Below are positions 14,395-21,639 of a stretch of DNA of 28,748 bases, one piece after another. Position numbers and translations under genes: made by a program. The notes below the pieces were generated by a model that was not told the DNA's origin, made no database searches, and saw only the letters and a program-made list of their open reading frames with translations. This DNA is from a virus: IMG/VR virus record IMGVR_UViG_3300025674_000273, positions 1 to 28,748 of that record. The stretch is one strand, 5' to 3'. Every line of letters starts with the position of its first letter. The stretch's first letter is position 1.

Positions 14395-14946
14395 TTAATT
14401 TAATTTGTTATATTTCGCTGCTACATAAGTTACACCCATAGTAACAGTCAAAGGTGAATCACTATCATACGATAGTTCCCCACCAAAAGAAAAACTTGTT
14501 GGTTGGGGTTTTAGAAAAGTCCACTCTTCTATTGGTTTACCCTCTGCATTTAATTGGGTTAAAGTTAAAGAGAACTTGCCAGCATCTAAATTAGCAAACA
14601 AGTTAGATAATTTACCAAGAGTTTGCTCTGGTTCATAACCAGAAGCAGTTAACCATTCATATATTTTAGAACTTGCATTTAATTCAGATTGTTCAACATC
14701 CATCAAAGTCAAACTTATGTCTGGCCATTGATATGCTTTAGCAATAATCTCTGTTTCTGATGTAAAATTGTTGATAATTGTTTCACTACCAATTTCAAAA
14801 GTTGGTTTTGTGAAATTTACGACAAGAAAAGTAAAACTTGAATTGCCTTCAGTGCCGCCATCTGCAAAGAAGTCTATTTGTCCTAACCAGCGAAAAGATC
14901 GTTTGGGTTCTAACTTTCCAGATGCCCAGAAACTTGTTCCTGCCAT
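14395..14946 (-). CDS. gp19: Tail tube protein gp19, second copy
   Basis: 183 aa, the usual size of gp19 tube subunits. It begins with SFWASGKLEPKRSFRWLGQI, nearly parallel to the other copy (FWANNTLEPKRSFRFLMEF). Shared later landmarks are KPTFEIG (KPSFQME in the copy), the WPDISLTLMDVE strand, the LSNLFANLDAGKFSLTLTQL region, EEWTFLKPQPTSFSFGGELSYDSD and a final TMGVTYVAAKYNKLN strand. Tube rings stack inside the sheath and conduct DNA. AAGGTGAG lies 6 bases before the ATG. It may form a specialised ring (for example baseplate-proximal) or a minor tube component. Confidence 0.88.
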   Translation of the reverse strand: MAGTSFWASGKLEPKRSFRWLGQIDFFADGGTEGNSSFTFLVVNFTKPTFEIGSETIINNFTSETEIIAKAYQWPDISLTLMDVEQSELNASSKIYEWLTASGYEPEQTLGKLSNLFANLDAGKFSLTLTQLNAEGKPIEEWTFLKPQPTSFSFGGELSYDSDSPLTVTMGVTYVAAKYNKLN

Positions 14947-14980
14947 TTAACTCACCTTAAAATAATTAAGTTATTAACCC

Positions 14981-15541
14981 TTAAGTTGCTACGCCGTCAC
15001 GTACACCAGTAGAACTAACACTACTAAGTAGTGTAGCATAATCATAGACAATAGTTAACTGATAATTTACTATATCATCGGAATCATAACTTACTTCTCC
15101 GAAGTTAACATTGGAAATAAATGGATTCCAAAGAGTCCACTCTTCTATGTCTTTTCCTGCGTCGTCTATTTGTCTTAGTTTAATGCCACCAAGGGAAAGA
15201 TTAGCATTAAACTTGCTAATTGATCCTCTTGAGTTCTCATCAGTATCTGGTTTGTGATAACCAGAACCCTCTAAAACATTCATTAGCACTGCTGCAGCAT
15301 CAGGAGAAGCGGGGTCAACTATAGTGACATTGATATCTTGCCACATAACACGACCGGGGTATTTAAATGTATGCTGAATGTACTTTACTTGTGGACCTCC
15401 TTCCATTTGGAAACTTGGTTTGCCACTGCTTTTTACATAGTAAGAAGCAATTGTTGCACCCATTTCTGGTCCTGCAAACTCCATTAGGAATCTGAAACTT
15501 CTTTTTGGTTCTAGTGTGTTGTTTGCCCAAAATGTACTCAT
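14981..15541 (-). CDS. gp19: Tail tube protein gp19, first copy
   Basis: 186 aa tube subunit directly downstream of the sheath gene, the standard gp18-gp19 order. Landmarks are FWANNTLEPKRSFRFLMEF (4-22), KPSFQMEGGPQV, WQDINVTIVDP, IEEWTLWNPFISNVNFGEVSYDSDD and the closing strand YQLTIVYDYATLL, all typical of the family. Its leader carries a strong ribosome site (AAAGGGGAGAA) after a 17-base sequence shared with the gene at 21540. Position next to the sheath suggests it is the main tube protein. Confidence 0.92.
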   Translation of the reverse strand: MSTFWANNTLEPKRSFRFLMEFAGPEMGATIASYYVKSSGKPSFQMEGGPQVKYIQHTFKYPGRVMWQDINVTIVDPASPDAAAVLMNVLEGSGYHKPDTDENSRGSISKFNANLSLGGIKLRQIDDAGKDIEEWTLWNPFISNVNFGEVSYDSDDIVNYQLTIVYDYATLLSSVSSTGVRDGVAT

Positions 15542-15554
15542 TTAAATATTCTCC

Positions 15555-15571
15555 CCTTTATTATAAGTAGT
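15555..15571 (-). promoter_or_regulatory. Shared leader element upstream of gp19
   Basis: The 17 bases (plus strand CCTTTATTATAAGTAGT) are identical to 21551-21567 upstream of another structural gene. On the coding strand they read ACTACTTATAATAAAGG and run into the ribosome site. It may be a late-promoter-like or mRNA element; the distance to the start is too short for a normal promoter with a ribosome site in the leader. Confidence 0.35.
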
Positions 15572-15582
15572 GCCTTTAATTA

Positions 15583-18519
15583 TTAATCATCAAAAGAAGC
15601 GCCAGAGTCTGTGATAACAAAATCAATTGCGATAAATTCAATTGCTCTAGTTGGCTTCAAGAAAATCTGTGCATACATGATGTTTCTATCAATCAAATCT
15701 GGTGTTGTTGTGGTCTCATCTAGTACTAGTTTGTAAGCATCTAGACCCAATCCTGCTTTAACACCCGCAAGGAATGGTTCTACCTGACCACGGAAACGGT
15801 TCCATGTTGATTGAACATTTTGGTCAAACAATAATGTCGCCGCGTATCTTGAAATTTGACGCTTCACATAAATGAGTAGTCGTCTTACATTAATTCTATC
15901 CAAAGCAGAAGGAGTAGATTGTAGTGTCTTTTGACCAAAGATTACAATACCCTCTGATGGGAATTGTGCAATTGGGTTAATATTGGCATCATATAATGAA
16001 TCTCTATCTTTTGATACCAATCTTTCACGCACAGAGAGAACCGGAATACCGGCAGCGTTATTTACTGAAAGACCACCACGAGTAAACCCTGCAGGAGCAA
16101 ACCAAAGTTCCTGTGTTCTTTGCCCATAGGACATTGCACCAAGTGCCGCTATCGAAGGTGGTGCCCAAAGGACAGCACCGTTGATGGTATCCTGAATTTG
16201 CACCCAAGGATAGTAAGCAGCACCGAAACTTGAATTAATTTGCAAGGTGTTCTTCTTGTTAGTAATTGTTTCAGTAACTGAACCCAATCTCTGCTGTACA
16301 GTTAGTGTGTTTTCTGTTTTTGGAACATATCCACCCTTAAGGTCAACAATCGCCATTGCATCACCGCGTGCTTCACACATGTCAATCAAAGATCTATTAA
16401 GTGTGTTGTTAGTAATACCGGGCATTGCTGCAAGGTCAAATTCTACTGCCTCTGGATCTCTTAAGGTATCAATTGCAATCTTAAGAGAGTTGTAAGCATA
16501 GTTATTTAATTCAGTTTGTGTAATTGTCTGATCTAAGTATGTATTTCTAAAAGGCTCTGCCTCTGTGATATCCATACCATCAAATCCACCATGAAGAACT
16601 GTTGTAAATCTATCACAACCTGCATCAAGTACAAGTTGGTAAGAACCAGTTCCACGAATATAACCAAGACCACTTCTCTCAGATGGTCTTGCTTGTCGAG
16701 CACCTGAAAGATAAACATTAGTACCGGTCACGACAGAATTTGTAGTATCCGTGTTGCACATATCATCCAAAGTGAAGACAAATGAATCTTCTGTATTTGC
16801 AGTAGTTGCACTCTCAGCAGAGGTGAAACTGTTTATACCTGCAGGTTTTGCACCGGTATAATCACCGATTGTCTTTGATGAAACTCCATTACGATTAAAT
16901 GTAGTATCAACGCCAAAGTATACTGATCGTGGATCTGTTGGATTTCCTTCCGAAGCAGATGCACGCAAACGTAGTCTTGGAAATTCAAATCTAACATTTA
17001 GTGCTCCAGAAATTAGACTTAAGTCGGCAGCATCAAAAGATGTCGCTCCGGCGGCAGCGCCACCCGCGTAGAAGTTTCCAGCACCGGTAACTAGAGTGTT
17101 AGTGAAGGACAGTGCAGATGCAGTTGCCGCTTCAAATCTTGGAGGTCCAATCACACCGAATGGAAGAAGTGCAGGATTGCCTTTACCTTCAGAAATAATA
17201 TCTGTCATTTCTACATAGACATACTTAGAGCGGTTGTTGTAATCACCGTATTCCTTGTATCTTCTTATTTCATCATCCCATTCTAGATACTTATCACCAA
17301 TTTTTCTAGCAATATAGTTTTCAGAAGCGGGATTCAAGTTGCAGTTATTAAATTGCTCTATAATCTTTATGCGATTATCTGTGTCATCTACTGCTCTGAG
17401 CAGGACAGAGAAACTTCCATAATCATTAAAAGTATCTGAAGGTGCCTTAATGTCAGCGATAGATACTTTTAGATTTCTAGATGCCCAACGCCCTGTATTA
17501 CGTGCTCTTAGACGGAACAGTTTAACTTGACTTGCGGCATCAAAAGACCCTGTTGAATTTCCTTCTGTGAGATCTTGAGAAATAAAATACCCTGTTCTAG
17601 AATCTGCAAAGTCTTGTCTCTTATCTGCCTCATAAACACCATTTGCATTTGCTAGAGGGATGATAACGCCATACTGATCGGCAGCGCCAGTTGTCAATGT
17701 AAGTAATACTTGATCTTCATATGTTTCACCTAACCAGTATCTCTCTAGATTTTCACTTGGAGTGATATCAGAGTTTGTAAGTGTTGGGTTGGTGTTGAAA
17801 ACCTTACGAATAAAACGCTCTGAAGAATTTGTAAAGTTAAAAGTAGTTTCAATATCTGTTGTAACAGAAGATTCACCGCTAGAAATAATAACTTTAAACT
17901 CTTTATCTCTAGTTGCTCTAAAGACTTTGTTTGTACCAACCTGACCAGTTTTCTGATTAGTCGCAGCACTATAAGATGTACCGCCAGCAGTTGAACTTGA
18001 TACAGCAGTACCAGAAAGTGAAACAGAACCTGTATTTAGATACCAAACCGCAGCAAGAGTACCTGTTGGTATTACTGCTGAACTTGATTGAAATACGAAC
18101 AAACCATAAGCACCACCTTGAGTTCCTGCTGCTCCATAATCTGGAGATAATCTTGTAGTCTCCCAACCTGCTTCACCTGTATTAGCTTCAGCATCTGCAT
18201 GTGCTCTACCCACCAATCTAATAAAAGTTACTGGTGAGTTATTTCTTAACCAAGCTTGAGCAGCATATGGTGCGTATGTTGGTCCAACAGAATTACCATT
18301 TCTAGAGATATCCGCACCTAATCCTCCTGGTGTTGGTGGACCAAAGACTTCAACAAATTCTTGAAAAGAGTTTACAGTTGTTGGAATCAAACCTGGACCC
18401 TTTTCTGAACGTCCAATAACTACTGGACCGATATCTCCTGGTGCTCTTGATACTTGGGAGTTGTCAATTTCGTTGACAAATACTCCTGGTGAGATAAATT
18501 TGAAATCTGATGCTGGCAT
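15583..18519 (-). CDS. gp18: Tail sheath protein gp18, enlarged
   Basis: 978 aa; the contractile sheath subunit. The N-terminus has the classic FISPGVFVNEIDNSQV start and GPVVIGRSEKGPG, which form the inter-subunit mesh. The C-terminal core is also classic: GIVIFGQKTLQSTPSALDRI, NVRRLLIYVKRQISRYAATL, LFDQNVQSTWNRFRGQVEPF, LDAYKLVLDETTTTPDLIDR and FLKPTRAIEFIAIDFVIT. T4 gp18 is 659 aa, so about 300 residues are extra, lying mainly between residues 100 and 620, where Thr/Ser/Gly-rich beta stretches suggest surface domains inserted in the sheath core. AAAGGAGA precedes the ATG. A 77-base leader contains a short palindrome. Confidence 0.95.
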   Translation of the reverse strand: MPASDFKFISPGVFVNEIDNSQVSRAPGDIGPVVIGRSEKGPGLIPTTVNSFQEFVEVFGPPTPGGLGADISRNGNSVGPTYAPYAAQAWLRNNSPVTFIRLVGRAHADAEANTGEAGWETTRLSPDYGAAGTQGGAYGLFVFQSSSAVIPTGTLAAVWYLNTGSVSLSGTAVSSSTAGGTSYSAATNQKTGQVGTNKVFRATRDKEFKVIISSGESSVTTDIETTFNFTNSSERFIRKVFNTNPTLTNSDITPSENLERYWLGETYEDQVLLTLTTGAADQYGVIIPLANANGVYEADKRQDFADSRTGYFISQDLTEGNSTGSFDAASQVKLFRLRARNTGRWASRNLKVSIADIKAPSDTFNDYGSFSVLLRAVDDTDNRIKIIEQFNNCNLNPASENYIARKIGDKYLEWDDEIRRYKEYGDYNNRSKYVYVEMTDIISEGKGNPALLPFGVIGPPRFEAATASALSFTNTLVTGAGNFYAGGAAAGATSFDAADLSLISGALNVRFEFPRLRLRASASEGNPTDPRSVYFGVDTTFNRNGVSSKTIGDYTGAKPAGINSFTSAESATTANTEDSFVFTLDDMCNTDTTNSVVTGTNVYLSGARQARPSERSGLGYIRGTGSYQLVLDAGCDRFTTVLHGGFDGMDITEAEPFRNTYLDQTITQTELNNYAYNSLKIAIDTLRDPEAVEFDLAAMPGITNNTLNRSLIDMCEARGDAMAIVDLKGGYVPKTENTLTVQQRLGSVTETITNKKNTLQINSSFGAAYYPWVQIQDTINGAVLWAPPSIAALGAMSYGQRTQELWFAPAGFTRGGLSVNNAAGIPVLSVRERLVSKDRDSLYDANINPIAQFPSEGIVIFGQKTLQSTPSALDRINVRRLLIYVKRQISRYAATLLFDQNVQSTWNRFRGQVEPFLAGVKAGLGLDAYKLVLDETTTTPDLIDRNIMYAQIFLKPTRAIEFIAIDFVITDSGASFDD

Positions 18520-18537
18520 TCTGTTGTCTCCTTTGTG

Positions 18538-18553
18538 AACAATTGTAATTGTT
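18538..18553. promoter_or_regulatory. Palindrome in gp18 leader
   Basis: AACAATT-GT-AATTGTT is a perfect 7-base inverted repeat with a 2-base centre, 19 bases upstream of the gp18 start and just before the ribosome site. It could be a small mRNA hairpin or a protein-binding site, or chance in AT-rich DNA. No U-tract follows, so it is not a terminator. Confidence 0.3.
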
Positions 18554-18596
18554 TCTTTATTAATTAGTGAGTTAAGAGAGTAAAAACCATTTTTGT

Positions 18597-19496
18597 TTAT
18601 TCTCTATATTTTGATTTTCCGTTGCCATAATCAGGAATATCACCAAAGATTACTCTTTCTCTTGGAATCTTAACCTCTACGGCATTTTCACGTCTTATAA
18701 TTTTAGGTCTTTCACCGTTTGGTGCCTCACCTATAATGTATCCCAAAACTTCAAAAGTTACTTTTGTTGTATAGTTTCTTTCATCTGTTCCCAAAGATGA
18801 TACATTATTTGCTAAATTTAAACCTTCCTGCAAGAAAGCTTCATATCTATGTCCATTTTTTTCAATTACAAAATAACTTATTGAAGAACCCAAAGTGATA
18901 AATGGGGACATTAAATCATTCATTTGTTGAACATATTCGGTTCTAAGTGTTACTTCATAATTCATGCTGACATAAATAGGAAGTGGTACGCTCAATGTTT
19001 CATAAACAACCTTTCCTTTACTTTTACCTGGAAAGTAACCTTGTCTATTTGGTGTTCTTTCGACTGTATTAAACTTTTTAATATTGTCGGCAACGGTGAA
19101 ATTGTTTGTTTTATCTTTTACTATTTTCCTTGCTATAGTTATTCTACCAAATCTATTATCTTCTGGGAGTAGACCACTCAAACCGTAATATTTACCTTTT
19201 CTTGTTTTACTTTTATTCATTGAGGTTCTTTCTATTGTTATTAAAGGCAAAATAAGAGTACCATCATCATCTCTTAAATCTTTATTATTTTTAGACAAAT
19301 AAGAGCGTTCAGAAGATGCCCATATGATAGGAGTTTTTTTCCAACCTTCGTTGGTAATTGCACTATTGTTCATTTTATCATTGATAAAATCAAAAAAAGC
19401 AAAATCAATGTTTTCTAAAGTAGAGGGTTGTATCTCTTCTACGTTTATATTTTGATCTGCGTTTTCTACACCTCTGTATTGTGGATTATCCGGCAT
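18597..19496 (-). CDS. gp15-like tail completion / sheath terminator candidate
   Basis: 299 aa, close to T4 gp15 (272 aa) and in the same place, just before the sheath gene. The middle and C-terminal parts show a pattern found in tail terminators of contractile tails: LPIYVSMNYEVTLRTEYVQQ, a helix DLMSPFITLG, the strand SYFVIEKNGHRYEAFLQEG, and TTKVTFEVLGYIIGE. The N-terminus is acidic (NADQNINVEEIQ). The final ring caps tube and sheath and binds the neck. The start overlaps the previous gene by 11 bases with AAGGGA upstream. Assignment is by position and strand pattern, not by an unmistakable motif. Confidence 0.7.
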   Translation of the reverse strand: MPDNPQYRGVENADQNINVEEIQPSTLENIDFAFFDFINDKMNNSAITNEGWKKTPIIWASSERSYLSKNNKDLRDDDGTLILPLITIERTSMNKSKTRKGKYYGLSGLLPEDNRFGRITIARKIVKDKTNNFTVADNIKKFNTVERTPNRQGYFPGKSKGKVVYETLSVPLPIYVSMNYEVTLRTEYVQQMNDLMSPFITLGSSISYFVIEKNGHRYEAFLQEGLNLANNVSSLGTDERNYTTKVTFEVLGYIIGEAPNGERPKIIRRENAVEVKIPRERVIFGDIPDYGNGKSKYRE

Positions 19497-19974
19497 TAAA
19501 AGTTCCCTTACGTGCTTTAATACACTTTGCTTCTACTTCCATTTTATGGTCCACTTGACCAAAGATTTGCTTTGGTTCATTTAATTGAACAATTTCATAG
19601 TATGTTTCACCGTAGAGAACGAAGTCGCCTTCTCTTACAAAGAGGTCTTGATCTTCTGTTAGTCTTCTCTTGTGGAAATGAATAACAATAGAAGGTCTAC
19701 GGTCGATACCTAGATTTGTTGTTTCTGTTGTGTACCCTTCCCACATTATAAGAGCATATACCCTAACTGGGGGCAAGAATGTTTTTTCTATTGCTTCTCC
19801 ATAAAGTGGATGAAAGTTCGTGTGTTCCATGCTGATAGGGTAATAGAATATACCTTGACCGATAACACGCTCAATGAGTTCGTCATTGACTTGCTTTACA
19901 AAGTCTCGCTCTTTCTCACCCAGGAATAGCGGGGGTGGTGGAGCGTCTGGTTGTGTCCATTCGTTATCAGCCAT
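19486..19974 (-). CDS. gp14-like neck protein
   Basis: 162 aa, shorter than T4 gp14 (256 aa). The sequence FVKQVNDELIERVIGQGIFY, then YPISMEHTNFHPLYGEAIEK, resembles the neck-protein pattern in which an N-terminal helix precedes a YY-P strand that binds the connector. The rest is a compact beta domain (RPSIVIHFHKRRL, GDFVLYGETYYEIVQLN) ending with a basic KARKGTF tail. The N-terminal Pro-rich stretch PDAPPPPLF is likely flexible. It would sit between the portal/gp13 ring and the tail terminator. The start follows the previous stop (GTGGGATAATAAATG), so the genes are coupled. The family assignment is moderate. Confidence 0.7.
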   Translation of the reverse strand: MADNEWTQPDAPPPPLFLGEKERDFVKQVNDELIERVIGQGIFYYPISMEHTNFHPLYGEAIEKTFLPPVRVYALIMWEGYTTETTNLGIDRRPSIVIHFHKRRLTEDQDLFVREGDFVLYGETYYEIVQLNEPKQIFGQVDHKMEVEAKCIKARKGTFNAG

Positions 19975-19977
19975 TTA

Positions 19978-21240
19978 TTATCCCACAAAAATCCGCATTG
20001 GGATTCTTTCTTGAACTTTATTTACCGCATCAGATAACTCAACATCACCTTGAGCGATCTTAGTATAAGTAAGTTCATCAAATATTGTTTTTAGTTCCTC
20101 GCGCAATTTCTCTTGTTCAGATTGTGCCTGACTTAAAAGTGCGGGACCATCAAGAGTAACACTATCGCCAGGAATTGGAATAGAACTTATCTTAGAGCGA
20201 ATATTGCCCAGAGTTTCTTTTGAGAGAGCAAGAGCAAATCGTCTTATCCACTGCTTACCAATAGAGTTAATCTTTTGATAAGGGGTGTTCTCAAATGGTA
20301 GTGTGTTCATATTATTAATACCATCAACACCATTATCTGTCGTGCCTTCTTCTTTCCAAGGAGTATCGCCATCGACAAAAAATTCGATCCACATCTTTGC
20401 TGGACTGACCGTAACTGTATTAGGAAATATTCTTAGTTTGTTGTTTTTAATCTCAAAACTATAGTGACTGTTTCTTGTATAGATAGCATCTTCAAAAGCC
20501 ATTGCCTGTGCTTTATTTTGCCAAGTTGGGACCAATTGAAAAGTACTATCATCAGCATATTGTCCATAACTTGCTAAATCACCAACTGTGTTAAGACCAC
20601 CATAGTAACCATAGAATCTCCACATTGCTTGTGGTGTTTTATAATATACTTTTGTTACATTAATTCTGCTTCCACTTATAAGACCATAATAAGGTACAGA
20701 CGTGTCGGTCACTGCCGAAGAAGAAACAATTTGTTGTAAATCATAATCTTGCTTTCCATCCACAGTTGTAAAAGATGCAGAATATATTGGAGTTACACCA
20801 CCGAGACCCGCTTCTGTTGAATAACCATGACCCACTCGACGAGCATATTCAAACTTAAATTTGGGGAATTTTAAAGATACATCCTCAAGACCTGTTGTAT
20901 CTTGCAGTTGCCCCTCTTCATTGAAAGAACCAGTTTTAGCACCCAAAAGATCACCAATTACGTTCTTTGCTTGGTGAATATTAAGAAGGTAAGAGTATTC
21001 CAAAACTGCTTCTTGGTAAGAAGAGAATACTTGCTCTTTTGTTAACTCGATATCAAGTACATCGCCACCTAATTTGTTATATGTGTAAGCAACTTGGTCC
21101 GCTGCTCCAGATAAGAAATAGCGATCAGAGGTGTAAACACTGAAAGGGAATGCTGCCGCTTCTGCTAATGCAGGAGTACTTGAACTTGGCAGTATTACTT
21201 TACTTGTTTGCGATGAAGGTGTTAGTGTGGGTTGCGCCAT
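19978..21240 (-). CDS. gp13-like neck / head completion protein
   Basis: 420 aa. After a low-complexity N-terminus (30 residues), SDRYFLSGAADQVAYTYNKL, then GDVLDIELTKEQVFSSYQEA and VLEYSYLLNIHQAKN, form a helical module seen in head-tail connector (Ad1/gp13-like) proteins. The middle has beta-rich sequence (YDLQQIVSSSA, INVTKVYYKTPQAMWRFYGY), and the C-terminus returns to helices (IRRFALALSKETLGNIRSKI and a Gln/Glu-rich helix KEQEKLREELK-like) ending MRIFVG. T4 gp13 is 309 aa, so this copy has extra central sequence. Order upstream of gp14-, gp15- and gp18-like genes fits. The leader holds an ACTATTTATA element and GTGAGGAGAA. Identification rests on motif and order. Confidence 0.75.
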   Translation of the reverse strand: MAQPTLTPSSQTSKVILPSSSTPALAEAAAFPFSVYTSDRYFLSGAADQVAYTYNKLGGDVLDIELTKEQVFSSYQEAVLEYSYLLNIHQAKNVIGDLLGAKTGSFNEEGQLQDTTGLEDVSLKFPKFKFEYARRVGHGYSTEAGLGGVTPIYSASFTTVDGKQDYDLQQIVSSSAVTDTSVPYYGLISGSRINVTKVYYKTPQAMWRFYGYYGGLNTVGDLASYGQYADDSTFQLVPTWQNKAQAMAFEDAIYTRNSHYSFEIKNNKLRIFPNTVTVSPAKMWIEFFVDGDTPWKEEGTTDNGVDGINNMNTLPFENTPYQKINSIGKQWIRRFALALSKETLGNIRSKISSIPIPGDSVTLDGPALLSQAQSEQEKLREELKTIFDELTYTKIAQGDVELSDAVNKVQERIPMRIFVG

Positions 21241-21255
21241 TTATATTTCTCCTCA

Positions 21256-21266
21256 CTATAAATAGT
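21256..21266 (-). promoter_or_regulatory. Leader element upstream of gp13-like gene
   Basis: On the coding strand ACTATTTATAG stands 5 bases before a GAGGAG ribosome site. It is a one-base variant of the ACTACTTATA element upstream of gp19 and the 84-aa gene, at the same distance from the start. Confidence 0.3.
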
Positions 21267-21285
21267 AAGAGGATGTTCAAATGGC

Positions 21286-21540
21286 TTAGTCTGCAGATGG
21301 TTTAGTTTTTGCAGTTTTGGAGAAGAATGATTTCTGAGGTTTAGACTCCTTATCTTTTGAAGTCTGCTTTGGTTTGTCTTCAACAATTTTCTCTTCAACC
21401 TTTTTAACAGTCTTTTGTACAGGTTCTTTTGCTTGTTCTTTAACAACTGGTGCTTCTGTTGGGACTGCCTCTGCTGCAACTGCTGCTTTTTTTGCTTCAA
21501 TTGCTTTAAGTTTTAGATACTTTCTCTTTCTTGGGTTCAT
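21286..21540 (-). CDS. Lys/Ala-rich small protein between gp23 and neck genes
   Basis: 84 aa, not recognised. It is low-complexity and basic at both ends: MNPRKRKYLKLKAIEAKKAA at the start, then an Ala/Val/Pro/Glu-rich middle and Lys/Ser/Thr-rich end (KSFFSKTAKTKPSAD). There is no membrane segment. It is a real gene, since it has AAAGGAGAA 6-7 bases before the ATG, a leader shared with gp19, and it fills the slot between the gp23 terminator and the gp13-like gene. Basic, Ala-rich and disordered composition is compatible with a DNA-binding or internal head protein, but this is a guess. Confidence 0.7.
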   Translation of the reverse strand: MNPRKRKYLKLKAIEAKKAAVAAEAVPTEAPVVKEQAKEPVQKTVKKVEEKIVEDKPKQTSKDKESKPQKSFFSKTAKTKPSAD

Positions 21541-21550
21541 TTAAATTTCT

Positions 21551-21567
21551 CCTTTATTATAAGTAGT
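21551..21567 (-). promoter_or_regulatory. Shared leader element upstream of 84-aa gene
   Basis: Identical over 17 bases to 15555-15571 upstream of gp19, and at the same place relative to the ribosome site. As it lies just after the gp23 terminator, this is a natural place for a promoter that restarts transcription. Confidence 0.35.
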
Positions 21568-21578
21568 TGTTTAAACAT

Positions 21579-21611
21579 AAAAAAACCCCGCACCTCAAAG
21601 AAGCACGGGGT
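21579..21611 (-). terminator. Strong rho-independent terminator after gp23
   Basis: On the minus strand ACCCCGTGC pairs with GTGCGGGGT (two G-U pairs) around a short loop of TTCTTTGAG, followed directly by TTTTTTT. It lies 28 bases beyond the gp23 stop. Such a terminator after the most abundant structural gene would set its mRNA level apart from the neck genes. Confidence 0.9.
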
Positions 21612-21639
21612 CGGTTTGATTAGGTTATGTCAGTAGAAA

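Noticed and set aside
21222-21500. Minus-strand open frame of Lys/Gln/Leu-rich residues
   Set aside because: Overlaps the 84-aa gene in another frame; the latter has the proper SD and leader.
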